Origin: Burkholderia sp. USMB20
GTDB taxonomy: Bacteria > Pseudomonadota > Gammaproteobacteria > Burkholderiales > Burkholderiaceae
DNA length: 64,000 nucleotides
Assembly (NCBI RefSeq): GCF_000949135.2
Contig: NZ_JTAN02000008.1
Location: 62,001 to 126,000, forward strand
Direction: 5' to 3'
The translations under genes and the position numbers were made by a program. Below the pieces are notes generated by a model that saw only the letters and a program-made list of their open reading frames with translations, had not been told where the DNA came from and did no database searches. This document shows positions 46,434 through 58,791 of the stretch, piece after piece. Position 1 is the stretch's first letter. Each line of letters opens with the position of its first letter.

Positions 46434-47522
46434 CTAACCGGCGGTAGCCGCCGCTTCACGCGGCGCAGGCCACGGCAAGGCATCCCAGTCGATCGCCCGG
46501 TAAGCGGCTTCGACCGCCGCGAGGTCGTCCGGCCGCTCGCTGCGATGCAGCCCGTGCAAAGCGTCCGGCACATCGAGCGCGACCGGTACGCAGTGCGGAT
46601 AGTCGCGCACGCGCAGCGCCGGGCCGATCGTCGTGAAACAGCCGAGCGTCGGCACGTCGAAACCGTCGGCGAGATGCAGCGCGGCCGTGTCGGGCGCGAA
46701 CAGCACGCTCGCCCCCCTGACCCAGGCAATGAAGCGCGCGGTATCGGCCGCGTCGCGGCTCACGTCGACATAGGCCGGATGCGCGACGGGGCCGAAGCCG
46801 ACCACCGGCAGCCCGTAACGCCGCGCGAGCCGCTCCACGAAAGCCGCGCGCAGCGCCGGCGGCACGCTGCGCACCGCGGTGCTCGCGCTCGGGCAGAACA
46901 GCACGTACGGCCGCCGCCATTCGGCCGGCAGGGCGGGCAGGGCCAGCCGCGCGAGCCAGCGATTGCGCTTCGCGGCGGCCGGCACCGTGGCCGGGTCCGC
47001 GCCGAGCGCGTCGAGGAAGAAGTCGATCATCGGCTGTCGCGCGAAAGCGGGCCAGTACAGGTGATTGCCGAGATCGATGCGCGGCGCGTGCTGGGGCAGT
47101 GTGTCGGCGGCGCACGGCAGCGCACGCGACGGCGCGACGACGTCGGCGGCGAGCGCATACAGCGCGGCGACGTAGCGCGGCGCGCGGGCCGGCCGGTAGA
47201 GCGTGAAGCGCAGGCCGGGATGCATCGCGCGCAGCGCGGCGAGCGCGGTCAGCCCGATCACCGAGTCGCCGAGCGCGACGCCCATTCCGTTGATCACGTA
47301 CACGTCCGCCGTGCGGCCGTAGTCGAGCCGGAACGGCCGGTGGGCGGCGTGCAGCAGGCCGAGCGCCGGCGCGGCCGGCACGTGATCCTCCGCGGGGCCG
47401 CTGCCGTGCTCGAGGTCGTAGGGTGCGACGAGCGTGCCGTCGGGCGCGAGCAGCGTGCCCGGATGCATCAGCGCGTCGTCGCGCGACAGCGCGAGGCTGG
47501 CCGGCGCGGCGCGCATTTCCAT
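46434..47522 (-). CDS. GT9-like (heptosyltransferase-type) glycosyltransferase
   Basis: This 362-residue protein resembles ADP-heptose:LPS heptosyltransferases (GT9, GT-B fold). The C-terminal nucleotide-sugar region is clear: LFAPDTAALHLADGFDVPTL, then GCFTTIGP, matching the family's GPDTGxxHLA pattern. YVLFCPSASTAVRSVPPALR corresponds to the start of the second Rossmann domain. The N-terminal half (MHPGTLLAPDGTLVAPYDLE, VYVINGMGVALGDSVIGLTA) includes the first-domain start with GMGVALGDSV in place of the usual GDxxxxTP. The ATG follows the upstream gene's stop codon by two bases (TGACCATG), so translation is coupled to a ThDP-dependent enzyme, an unusual partner. The acceptor sugar is unknown. 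Confidence 0.82.
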   Translation of the reverse strand: MEMRAAPASLALSRDDALMHPGTLLAPDGTLVAPYDLEHGSGPAEDHVPAAPALGLLHAAHRPFRLDYGRTADVYVINGMGVALGDSVIGLTALAALRAMHPGLRFTLYRPARAPRYVAALYALAADVVAPSRALPCAADTLPQHAPRIDLGNHLYWPAFARQPMIDFFLDALGADPATVPAAAKRNRWLARLALPALPAEWRRPYVLFCPSASTAVRSVPPALRAAFVERLARRYGLPVVGFGPVAHPAYVDVSRDAADTARFIAWVRGASVLFAPDTAALHLADGFDVPTLGCFTTIGPALRVRDYPHCVPVALDVPDALHGLHRSERPDDLAAVEAAYRAIDWDALPWPAPREAAATAG

Positions 47523-47524
47523 GG

Positions 47525-49228
47525 TCACGCGCCGCGCGCGCGGCGGCCTTGCTCGCGGATCTGCTCGAGCGTCGCGGCCGGCGTGCTGGCGTCCTGCGGG
47601 ATGCGGATCTCGATCAGCGCCGGCAGCCCGCAGGTCAGTGCGCGCTCCAGTGCCGGCGCGAAGTCGGCGGTGCGCTCGACCGTCTCGCCATGCGCGCCGA
47701 ACGCGCGCGCATACGCGGCGAAATCGGGGTTCGTGAGCCCGGTGCCGTGCACGCGCCCCGGATAGTTGCGCTCCTGATGCATGCGGATCGTGCCGAAATG
47801 CCCGTTGTTGACGACGATGGCGACGATGTTCAGCCCGTACTGCATCGCGGTCGCGAGTTCGTTGCCGGCCATCATGAAGCAGCCGTCGCCGGCGAGCGCG
47901 ACGACGGCCCGCGACGGATACAGCGACTTCGCAGCGAGCGCGGCGGGCAGCCCGTAGCCCATCGCGCCGCTGGTCGGCGCGAGCTGCGAGCGAAAGTGCC
48001 GGTACGCGAAGTGGCGATGCAGCCAGATCGCGTAGTTGCCGGCGCCGTTGGTCAGGATCGCGTCGTGCGGCAGGCGCTCGCGCAACTGCACCATCACGTC
48101 GCCGAGCTGGACGTCGCCGGGCATCGGCAGCGGCGCGTGCCATTCGTGGTACGCGCGGTGCGCGTCGGCGGCCGTGCCGGCCCACGCGGGGTGCGCCGGT
48201 GGTTCGAGCGCCGCGAGCGGCGCCGCGATTTCCGGCATCCCGGACACGATCGGCAGGTCGGCCGCATACACGCGGCCGAGCTCGTCCGCGCCCTGGTGCA
48301 CGTGGATCAGCGTCTGGCGCGTCTTCGGGATGTCGAGCAGCGTGTAGCCGCCCGTCGTCGCTTCGCCGAGACGCGGGCCGAGCACCAGCAGCAGGTCGGC
48401 GTCGCGGATCCGCTTGCCGAGCGCGGGATTGATCCCGAGGCCGACGTCGCCCGCGTAGTTCGGGTGCGCGTTGTCGAAGGTGTCCTGGAAGCGGAACGCG
48501 CACGCGACCGGCAGTTGCCAGCGCTCGACGAAGGTGCGCAGGTTCGCGCATGCGTCGGGCGTCCAGCCGCTGCCGCCGACGATCGCGAACGGCCGCTCGG
48601 CGCGCGCGAGCCGTTCGCGCAGCTCGTCGACCTGCGCGGCCGACGGCGACGCCGCGACGCGTTTCGCGGCCGGCACGACGGGCTGCGGCGCGCACGCGTC
48701 GGACAGCACGTCCTCGGGCAGCGCGAGCACGACCGGGCCGGGCCGGCCGGACGTCGCGACGTGGAAGGCATGGCTCAGGTATTCGGGAGTGCGGCGCGGG
48801 TCGTCGATCTGCGCGACCCATTTCGCCATCTGGCCGAACATCCGGCGGTAGTCGATTTCCTGGAAGGCTTCGCGGTCGAGGTGCTCGCGCGCGCACTGGC
48901 CGACGAACAGGATCATCGGCGTCGAATCCTGGAATGCGGTGTGCACGCCGATCGACGCGTGGGTCGCGCCGGGCCCGCGCGTGACGAACGCGATGCCGGG
49001 GCGGCCGGTCAGCTTGCCGACCGCTTCCGCCATGTTCGCGGCCGCCGCCTCGTGGCGGCAGACGACCGTCTGGATCCGCGCGGTGTCGTCCGCCAGCGCA
49101 TCGAGTACGGCGAGGAAGCTCTCGCCCGGCACGCAGAACACGCGTTCGACGTGATTGGCGAGCAACGCATCGACGAGCAGTCGCGCGCCGGTGGTGGCGC
49201 GCGGCTCGAGATCCTTGGAATGCGACAT
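47525..49228 (-). CDS. Thiamine diphosphate-dependent enzyme, acetolactate synthase-like
   Basis: This 567-residue protein has the three-domain layout of the IlvB/pyruvate oxidase family. The N-terminal PYR domain carries the catalytic glutamate in RHEAAAANMAEAVGKLTGRP and GPGATHASIGVHTAFQDSTP; a central Rossmann domain follows; the PP domain holds the ThDP/Mg motif GDGCFMMAGNELATA, ending in VVNNGHFGT. It differs from true IlvB in lacking an IlvN partner nearby and in having short spacing to a glycosyltransferase gene. A decarboxylase, carboligase or acyloin lyase acting on a sugar-related 2-oxo acid is possible; the reaction is not readable. The start MSHSKDLEPRATTGARL (49228) has GGGAGACGG upstream; the longer frame to 49534 is not coding. 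Confidence 0.88.
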   Translation of the reverse strand: MSHSKDLEPRATTGARLLVDALLANHVERVFCVPGESFLAVLDALADDTARIQTVVCRHEAAAANMAEAVGKLTGRPGIAFVTRGPGATHASIGVHTAFQDSTPMILFVGQCAREHLDREAFQEIDYRRMFGQMAKWVAQIDDPRRTPEYLSHAFHVATSGRPGPVVLALPEDVLSDACAPQPVVPAAKRVAASPSAAQVDELRERLARAERPFAIVGGSGWTPDACANLRTFVERWQLPVACAFRFQDTFDNAHPNYAGDVGLGINPALGKRIRDADLLLVLGPRLGEATTGGYTLLDIPKTRQTLIHVHQGADELGRVYAADLPIVSGMPEIAAPLAALEPPAHPAWAGTAADAHRAYHEWHAPLPMPGDVQLGDVMVQLRERLPHDAILTNGAGNYAIWLHRHFAYRHFRSQLAPTSGAMGYGLPAALAAKSLYPSRAVVALAGDGCFMMAGNELATAMQYGLNIVAIVVNNGHFGTIRMHQERNYPGRVHGTGLTNPDFAAYARAFGAHGETVERTADFAPALERALTCGLPALIEIRIPQDASTPAATLEQIREQGRRARGA

Positions 49229-49532
49229 GGGCTGCCGTCTCCCTGGGTAGCGGGATGTACAGATTACGCCTGTTGTCGGGGCGCCGGCACGCTGGCCGGT
49301 GAAAAGTGTCGGAACGCGGGGAGCTCGGGTCGTGGATGTTGCACGTTCGCCGGTGCGGCTCGCCGAACGGCCAGCTTGTGCGCGCTGGGCCAAGAGTGAA
49401 AAGTGGACACGATGGGAGTCGGGATGAATGCTTGTCCCGGCAGGGAAATCGAACCCCAAGCAATAATAAAGTGGGATGCCATTCAATAGTAAAATTTTGG
49501 CCAACGGATGGTTAGCTGGATCGAGGATCACC
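49229..49532. promoter_or_regulatory. Divergent intergenic region before the first toxin-antitoxin module
   Basis: This 304-bp gap serves the ThDP-enzyme operon (minus) and the antitoxin gene (plus). The part next to the antitoxin is notably AT-rich (CAATAATAAAG at 49460-49470; CAATAGTAAAATTTTGG at 49485-49501), unlike the surrounding genome. It could hold the module's autoregulated promoter. I could not assign an operator palindrome with confidence. Confidence 0.5.
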
Positions 49533-49994
49533 ATGGCAACCGAAACGATCGATCAAAAGACGCTGACGGAACTGGTCGAAGCCGGCGCCGTGCACGCGGC
49601 CCGTGTAGTTGGCTGCGGCAGCGGGTGGACGATCTCGGCTCGTTGCGGCACAAATGAACGCTTTCTGTCGGCCAAACGCGGCGACGTGCGGGTGTTTCGC
49701 CGCTTTGAAACGCTGGTCGGCTTTCTGCGCGACATCGGCATCAGCCGTTTCGATGTGGATGCGTCGGAGTTCGACCCGGATGCGGCCGGCCGGGCGACCC
49801 GGCCCGATCGGGCGGCCGCGATGAGGGCGGCACACGAGGCAGCGGCCCACGATCGCTGGTTTCGCGAGCAGGTGCAGCAGGCGCTGGACGATCCGCGCGC
49901 GTCGATTCCCGACGCGGAGGTGAGCGCCGACTTCGCGTCGCGCCGTGCGGCGCTGCGTGAACGGCTCGCGGGCAGGCGAGGGGATGCTTCTTGA
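49533..49994 (+). CDS. Antitoxin of a ParE-type toxin-antitoxin pair, unusual two-part architecture
   Basis: This 153-residue protein precedes and overlaps a RelE/ParE toxin gene. The C-terminal part (about 108-145: HDRWFREQVQQALDDPRASI, PDAEVSADFASRRAALRERL) is the amphipathic, toxin-binding segment commonly seen in antitoxins of ParE toxins. The N-terminal part (about 1-85; TLTELVEAGAVHAARVVGCG, WTISARCGTNERFLSAKRGD, RRFETLVGFLRDIGISRF) is not a ribbon-helix-helix or AbrB fold that I recognise. It resembles a small beta-rich domain found in some plasmid-borne partition-associated proteins. ATG 49533 follows GAGGATCACC. Co-regulation with the toxin is expected from the overlapping stop and start. 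Confidence 0.8.
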   Translation: MATETIDQKTLTELVEAGAVHAARVVGCGSGWTISARCGTNERFLSAKRGDVRVFRRFETLVGFLRDIGISRFDVDASEFDPDAAGRATRPDRAAAMRAAHEAAAHDRWFREQVQQALDDPRASIPDAEVSADFASRRAALRERLAGRRGDAS

Positions 49995-50275
49995 CCTTCG
50001 CGCTGCACTGGAATCCGAAGGCGTACGAGGATCGCGCCGCGATCATGGACTACATCGGCGAGGACGACCCGCAGGCCGCAATCGAACTCGACGAACTGCT
50101 GGAACAAAGGGCCGCCGCGTTGCCGGCCCGTGCAGAGCTGTATCGGCAAGGGCGAGTGGCCGGCACGCGCGAACTGGTGGTCGCGCCGAACTACGTGCTC
50201 GTGTATCGCATCAGACCGGCTGACGGGATCGTCGAGATCCTCCGCGTGCTGCATGCGCGACGGCAGTGGCCGTGA
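49991..50275 (+). CDS. RelE/ParE family toxin
   Basis: This 94-residue protein has the ParE/RelE fold signatures: HWNPKAYEDRAAIMDYIGED near the N-terminus, AELYRQGRVAGTRELVVAPN, YVLVYRI, and the C-terminal VEILRVLHARRQWP, all typical of ParE-type toxins (DNA gyrase inhibitors or ribosome-dependent RNases). It starts with TTG at 49991, and this codon overlaps the antitoxin stop codon (TTGA). The next in-frame ATG would remove the conserved first strand, so TTG is likely the true start. The toxin looks intact. Whether it targets gyrase or mRNA cannot be decided from sequence. Confidence 0.87.
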   Translation: MTFALHWNPKAYEDRAAIMDYIGEDDPQAAIELDELLEQRAAALPARAELYRQGRVAGTRELVVAPNYVLVYRIRPADGIVEILRVLHARRQWP

Positions 50276-50337
50276 TGCCCGATATCCGCAAGTCGGCGTC
50301 GAGCGGCGGATGAAGGATTTCAAGGGAACGCATGTTA

Positions 50338-50395
50338 TGTACACACATGGATTTACATCGCAGACCGCATCGGATAATGTACATCCCATGTACAT
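50338..50395 (+). promoter_or_regulatory. TGTACA palindromes, likely vapBC operator
   Basis: TGTACA occurs three times before vapB: 50338-50343, 50378-50383 and 50389-50394. The last two lie in perfect 8-bp palindromes ATGTACAT (50377-50384, 50388-50395) whose centres are 11 bp apart, one helical turn. This is the expected layout for cooperative VapBC autorepression. Confidence 0.75.
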
Positions 50396-50411
50396 CCATG
50401 CGGAGATCGAC

Positions 50412-50648
50412 ATGCACACGACGAAGGTATTTCGGAACGGCAACTCGCAGGCCGTGCGAATTCCTGCCGACCTCGCCTACGAGCGCAGCGATATCGAACT
50501 GGAAATCGAGCGTATCGGTGACGAAATCCGTATTCGACCGATACGGCGGCCGTTGACCCGCGTACTCGAGAAATTCGCGAAATTCGGGCCGGATTTCATG
50601 GCCGAAGGGCGCGGCGACCAGGAGCAGGCCGATCGCGAGGAGCTGTAA
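50412..50648 (+). CDS. vapB: Antitoxin VapB (AbrB/MazE-type)
   Basis: This 78-residue antitoxin has the swapped-hairpin AbrB DNA-binding domain (TTKVFRNGNSQAVRIPADLA, SDIELEIERIGDEIRIRPIR) and a C-terminal toxin-neutralising tail (VLEKFAKFGPDFMAEGRGDQ). GGAGATCGAC before ATG 50412 supports this start; another ATG 24 bp upstream lies inside the operator. It overlaps vapC by one base (TAATG). Confidence 0.92.
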   Translation: MHTTKVFRNGNSQAVRIPADLAYERSDIELEIERIGDEIRIRPIRRPLTRVLEKFAKFGPDFMAEGRGDQEQADREEL

Positions 50649-51049
50649 TGCCGCGCTACATGCTCGACACCAACATGTGCATCTATCTGATGAAGAACCA
50701 GCCTGAGCAAGTCGCGAAACGATTTGCGCAGTGCTACACGGGAGATGTGGTGATGTCGGCGATCACGTATGCCGAGCTCGAGTACGGCGTCGCCGCATGT
50801 GCGAATCCTGCGCGGGAGCGTCGCCATCTCGCCGCGCTGATCGACGATATCCCCGTTGCTCCGTTCGACGTCGCAGCGGCGCAAGCGTACGGTCCGGTCC
50901 GCGACGCAACCCGGGAGCGGAAGAGGGATCATCTCGACAAGCTGATCGCCGCGCACGCGGTGTCGCTCGACGTCGCGCTCGTGACCAACAACGAGCGGGA
51001 TTTCGTCAGCTATCCGGGATTGCGGCTGGAGAACTGGCTGAACGATTGA
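50648..51049 (+). CDS. vapC: Toxin VapC (PIN-domain RNase)
   Basis: This 133-residue PIN-domain endoribonuclease carries the acidic Mg site: D7 (MLDTNMCIYLM), E43 (SAITYAELEYG), D97 (RDHLDKLIAAHA) and the final NNERDF with D118. It probably cleaves tRNA or rRNA when released from VapB. The active site is complete, so the toxin should be functional. It converges on sdaA and is followed by a long inverted repeat. Confidence 0.94.
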   Translation: MPRYMLDTNMCIYLMKNQPEQVAKRFAQCYTGDVVMSAITYAELEYGVAACANPARERRHLAALIDDIPVAPFDVAAAQAYGPVRDATRERKRDHLDKLIAAHAVSLDVALVTNNERDFVSYPGLRLENWLND

Positions 51050-51061
51050 TGGCGGTGATTG

Positions 51062-51108
51062 TGTCCGACGGTCATGCGGGATATCGATCCACCCGCATGA
51101 CCGCCGGA
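51062..51108. terminator. Long inverted repeat between vapC and sdaA
   Basis: An 18-bp arm (51062-51079) pairs with 51091-51108 with a single mismatch, across an 11-nt loop. The inner 12 bp, CGGTCATGCGGG/CCCGCATGACCG, are perfect. There is no T run on either side. It probably folds into a strong hairpin that ends or protects both convergent transcripts. An attachment-site-like role for the neighbouring modules cannot be excluded. Confidence 0.65.
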
Positions 51109-51115
51109 CCCTGCA

Positions 51116-52504
<1,389 letters not shown>

Positions 52505-52534
52505 CTTGATACCTGCCTTGCTTTAAGAATAATG

Positions 52535-53668
52535 CTAGCGCGCCTGCAATGGCAGGCACGCGGCGAGCCATGCGGGCGGCATGGGGGAGAGTTGCCGCGC
52601 GACGCGCGCATAGCGCCCGTCGAGACGCGCGGCCAGATGAAAGAGTTCGGTGGCGTTTTTCGGGTCCCACTGCCCCGTATAACCCGGCAAGCCGGCCTCG
52701 CGGCGCTTCGCGTCGAACGGCACCGGCGAATTCACGAATTCCTCGTGCGTTTTCTCGCCGAGCGCGTACGGCACGAGCCAGTCGAGCGCGGCCGCGAGCG
52801 TCGCGCCGTTCGCGCCGTGCTCGCGCAGCCAGTTGCGGTTGAAGCGGCGCGCGGCGAGCGCGGCCGTCACCAGCGGTTGCAAGTCGTACACCGCGTAATG
52901 CAGCGCATCGCGTTCCTCGAAATCCCAGGTCTTGCCGTCCGGGCCGATGTTGTCGGCGAGATGCTCGACGAACAGCCGCTGCGCGGCGTTCATCATCTTG
53001 CGGTCGCCGAGCGTGAACGCGGACAGCGCGATCAGCTTGATCCGGTGGCTCTGCCAGTTGTTGCGCCAGGTGCCGGCGAGCGGGCGCTTCTGCGCGTCGA
53101 TCTGCGCGACGTAACCGGCGCCGAGCTTCGCGATGAACGCCGCCGTCGCGTTACGCGTCTTGACCGGCAGCGCGCTCGCCGTCATGTCGTACGCGACGAT
53201 CAGGCTGTCGAAGCGCGTCTCGTCGATCGGGTTGAAGCCCGGCTGGTAGGTCGACACCCACGCGGACAGGAAGCGGTCGACGAGCTGCAGGTAGCGCGGC
53301 GCATTGGTCACGCGCCACGCGAGCGCGGCGTCGCGCATCAGCTCCATGTCCTTCAGCGCGTCGGCGCTCTGGTCGTAGATGCCTTCGTGCGGCAGCGTGC
53401 CCTCGGTGTGCACGCGCGCCATTGCCTTCGGCTGCTCGCCGATGCGCGCGTCGACGCTGCGGATCAGTGCCTGCACGCCCGGCTCGGCCTGCGTCGTCTC
53501 GCTCGCCTGCAACGCGGGCGCCGCGCAGAAATTCATCGCCGCGCGCGCGCTGCCGGCCGTGCCGAGGCCGGCGGCCAACGACAGCGACGCGACGAGCAGC
53601 GGCACGACGCGGCGCGTGCGCGGCCGCTCCTGCGTGGCACCCTGGCCCGGAAACATCGGACGCACCAT
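52535..53668 (-). CDS. Alginate lyase family (PL5-like) secreted protein
   Basis: This 377-residue protein has an N-terminal export signal (RRVVPLLVASLSLAAGLGTA, cleavage near ARA/AMNF) and an all-helical toroid of the alginate-lyase superfamily. Recognisable parts are MNFCAAPALQ, NPIDETRFDSLIVAYDMTAS, WRNNWQSHRIKLIALSAFTL (equivalent of the catalytic NNH segment in AlgL), and FEERDALHYAVYDLQPLV. The NNWQSHR replaces the usual NNHxxW, so catalytic activity on alginate is uncertain; another uronic-acid polysaccharide may be the substrate. AAGGAG lies before its ATG. It sits between sdaA and the gcv terminator, so it is probably an independent transcript. The relation to serine/glycine genes is unclear. 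Confidence 0.82.
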   Translation of the reverse strand: MVRPMFPGQGATQERPRTRRVVPLLVASLSLAAGLGTAGSARAAMNFCAAPALQASETTQAEPGVQALIRSVDARIGEQPKAMARVHTEGTLPHEGIYDQSADALKDMELMRDAALAWRVTNAPRYLQLVDRFLSAWVSTYQPGFNPIDETRFDSLIVAYDMTASALPVKTRNATAAFIAKLGAGYVAQIDAQKRPLAGTWRNNWQSHRIKLIALSAFTLGDRKMMNAAQRLFVEHLADNIGPDGKTWDFEERDALHYAVYDLQPLVTAALAARRFNRNWLREHGANGATLAAALDWLVPYALGEKTHEEFVNSPVPFDAKRREAGLPGYTGQWDPKNATELFHLAARLDGRYARVARQLSPMPPAWLAACLPLQAR

Positions 53669-53753
53669 GCGGAACTCCTTGATTGGCTGGATCGCGTGTG
53701 ATGTTAGCCGGATTGGCGGGCAAACGTGAATCGATCGGGCAGGCAGCGGACGC

Positions 53754-53785
53754 AAAAACCGCACGCAACCGAGGGTTGCGTGCGG
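53754..53785 (-). terminator. Strong intrinsic terminator of the gcv operon
   Basis: On the minus strand CCGCACGCAACC pairs perfectly with GGTTGCGTGCGG across a 3-nt loop, followed by a run of five T. It lies 36 bp after the gcvP stop codon. Confidence 0.9.
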
Positions 53786-53820
53786 TGTGGTCACGGCCGG
53801 ACTCCGGAGCGCGGCGAGCG

Positions 53821-56748
<2,928 letters not shown>

Positions 56749-56807
56749 GGCGTGACTCTGGTCCCGCGCGGGCCGAGGCCGGCCCCGCGCGGTTCGGGTA
56801 AGGAAAA

Positions 56808-57188
56808 TTAGTCGATCAGCTTGCTGTAGGCGTCAGCGTCGATCAGCTTGTCGGTCGACGCGCCGGCCGCGAGCTTGATCTTGAAGAGCCACACGCCGTA
56901 TGCGTCGCTGTTCACTTCTTCCGGCGAGTCGGCGGCTTCTTCGTTGATGGCGACGACTTCGCCGGACACCGGCGAGTAGATGTCGGATGCCGCCTTCACC
57001 GATTCGACGACGCCGACGGCGTCGCCCGCGTTCACCGACTTGCCGACTTGCGGCAGCTCGAGGAAGACGATGTCGCCGAGCGTGCTCTGCGCGTGATCGG
57101 TGATGCCGACCGTCAGCGTGCCGTCGGCTTCGGTGCGGACCCACTCGTGTTCGTCGGTGTACTTCAGATCGGCCGGGACGTTGCTCAT
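56808..57188 (-). CDS. gcvH: Glycine cleavage system H protein
   Basis: GcvH is the 126-residue lipoyl carrier of the glycine cleavage complex. The lipoylated lysine is K65 in [40 protein letters not shown] and [20 protein letters not shown] are typical. It lies 126 bp after gcvT and 59 bp before gcvP in the same direction. CAGGAGCATCCG precedes the start. Confidence 0.98.
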   Translation of the reverse strand: MSNVPADLKYTDEHEWVRTEADGTLTVGITDHAQSTLGDIVFLELPQVGKSVNAGDAVGVVESVKAASDIYSPVSGEVVAINEEAADSPEEVNSDAYGVWLFKIKLAAGASTDKLIDADAYSKLID

Positions 57189-57314
57189 CGGATGCTCCTG
57201 GATAAAAGGGTGTGTTCGTTATGCTGGCGCGCCGCCGGGGCGCGCCGGGTGTGGTTGCGCCGGGCGCCATTTCCCGGCTTCACGGCAGGCGGCCTCCCGG
57301 TCGCCTCCCGGTCG

Positions 57315-58433
57315 TTACGCAGCGAGGACCTTGCCGTTGCGCACGAACGGCAGTTTTACCACGCGCGCGGGAAGTTGCTTGTCTCGAATCTGCACGTGGA
57401 CCGTGTCGCCGACCTGGACGGCCGCCGGCACGCGCGCGAATGCGATCGACTCCTGCATCGACGGCGAGAACGTGCCGCTCGTGATCTCGCCTTCGCCGTG
57501 CGGCGTGACGACCTTCTGGTGCGCGCGCAGCACGCCGCCCGCCTTGCCGTTTTCCTTCTGCAGGATCAGGCCGACGAACGCGGCGCGCGTGCCGTTTGCC
57601 TCGAGCGCGGCGCGGCCGACGAACTCGCGCGGCGCCGACAGGTCGACCGTCCACGCGAGGCCCGCGTCGAGCGGCGACACGGTGTCGTCCATGTCCTGGC
57701 CGTACAGGTTCATGCCGGCCTCGAGGCGCAGCGTGTCGCGCGCGCCAAGCCCGCACGGGCGCACGCCGTTTTGCTGCAGCGCGTTCCACAGCGCTACGAC
57801 GTGCACGGCCGGGACGATCACCTCGAAGCCGTCTTCGCCGGTGTAGCCGGTGCGCGCGACGGTGAGGTCGCCGAACGGCGTGCCGGCGACCTGCGCGGCG
57901 TTGAACGGCTTCAGCTCGCCGGTCGCGGCGCGCGCGGCGGGCACCGTCGTCCAGACCTTTTCACGGGCGTTCGGGCCCTGAACGGCGACGATCGCGAAAT
58001 CGCGGCGCGGCGCGATGGTCAGGCCGTAGCCGCCTTGTTCGTTGAGCTGGTTGAACCACGCGATGTCCTTCTCGGCCGTGCCGGCGTTGACGACGACGCG
58101 GAAGAAGTCTTCGGTGAAGTAATAGACGATCAGGTCGTCGATGACGCCGCCCTGCGGATTGAGCAGGCACGAGTAGAGCGCCTTGCCGGGGATCTTGAGC
58201 TTGCCGACGTTGTTCGCGATCGCGTGCTCGAAGAACGCGCGCACGCGGCTGCCGGTGAAATCGACGACGCACATGTGCGACACGTCGAACATGCCGGCGT
58301 CGGTGCGCACGGCTTCGTGTTCTTCGATCTGCGAGCCGTAGTTGACGGGCATGTCCCAGCCGCCGAAGTCGACCATGCGGGCATTGAGCGCGCGGTGCGC
58401 GGCGTTGAGCGGGGTTTGATTCAGTGCAGTCAT
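57315..58433 (-). CDS. gcvT: Aminomethyltransferase, glycine cleavage T protein
   Basis: GcvT (372 residues) releases ammonia and passes the one-carbon unit to tetrahydrofolate. Visible features are [79 protein letters not shown] and the final [19 protein letters not shown]. It is the first gene of the operon, controlled by a glycine riboswitch about 90 bp upstream. ATG 58433 ([16 protein letters not shown]) is chosen; the longer frame to 58565 runs into the riboswitch and is not coding. Confidence 0.97.
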   Translation of the reverse strand: MTALNQTPLNAAHRALNARMVDFGGWDMPVNYGSQIEEHEAVRTDAGMFDVSHMCVVDFTGSRVRAFFEHAIANNVGKLKIPGKALYSCLLNPQGGVIDDLIVYYFTEDFFRVVVNAGTAEKDIAWFNQLNEQGGYGLTIAPRRDFAIVAVQGPNAREKVWTTVPAARAATGELKPFNAAQVAGTPFGDLTVARTGYTGEDGFEVIVPAVHVVALWNALQQNGVRPCGLGARDTLRLEAGMNLYGQDMDDTVSPLDAGLAWTVDLSAPREFVGRAALEANGTRAAFVGLILQKENGKAGGVLRAHQKVVTPHGEGEITSGTFSPSMQESIAFARVPAAVQVGDTVHVQIRDKQLPARVVKLPFVRNGKVLAA

Positions 58434-58524
58434 CGAGGCCTCAGGCAAGGCGCTTGCGCGCGGGTCAGAACGGCCATGTGCCGACCGTCGCGGCCTTGGG
58501 GCCTGCGAAACGATCCGGTACATG

Positions 58525-58782
58525 CCCCTCTGTCCTCGATACCTGAGAGATTGCGCCGCGGCCACGAGCCGGCGAACGCGCGCCCCTTCGGTGGGCAGCC
58601 TGCCCGCGCAGCCAATGTGCTGCGGGCTACTGCCGCTCTCCAGAGTGCGGGGAGTGCGGCCCGCGCAATGCGCGGACGGGATTCCCCGACGCGGTCGGTC
58701 CTTTTGCCTGAGAGTTTGCGGGTGTGCCCCTTCGGCGGCGCGACCGGCGTTGCTACTACGCGGTCACACGCTCTCCCGACGC
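58525..58782 (-). ncRNA. Tandem glycine riboswitch (gcvT motif) upstream of gcvT
   Basis: Two glycine-aptamer copies lie in tandem on the minus strand. The first (about 58690-58782) opens with CGGGAGAGCGTG, contains CCGAAGGGGCACACC and closes with ACTCTCAGGCAAAAGGACCG. The second (about 58525-58646) opens with TCTGGAGAGCGG, contains ACCGAAGGGGCGCGC and closes with ATCTCTCAGGTATCGAGGAC. These are the hallmark core segments of the family. Cooperative glycine binding is expected to turn on gcvTHP. It begins right at the predicted transcript start. Confidence 0.95.
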
Positions 58783-58791
58783 GTGCGGGCG

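Noticed and set aside
46434-49463. A single 1009-residue fusion of a ThDP enzyme and glycosyltransferase
   Set aside because: The glycosyltransferase frame is different from the real ThDP-enzyme frame; the upstream part of the long frame is out-of-frame shadow. The two genes are separate, with stop and start two bases apart.
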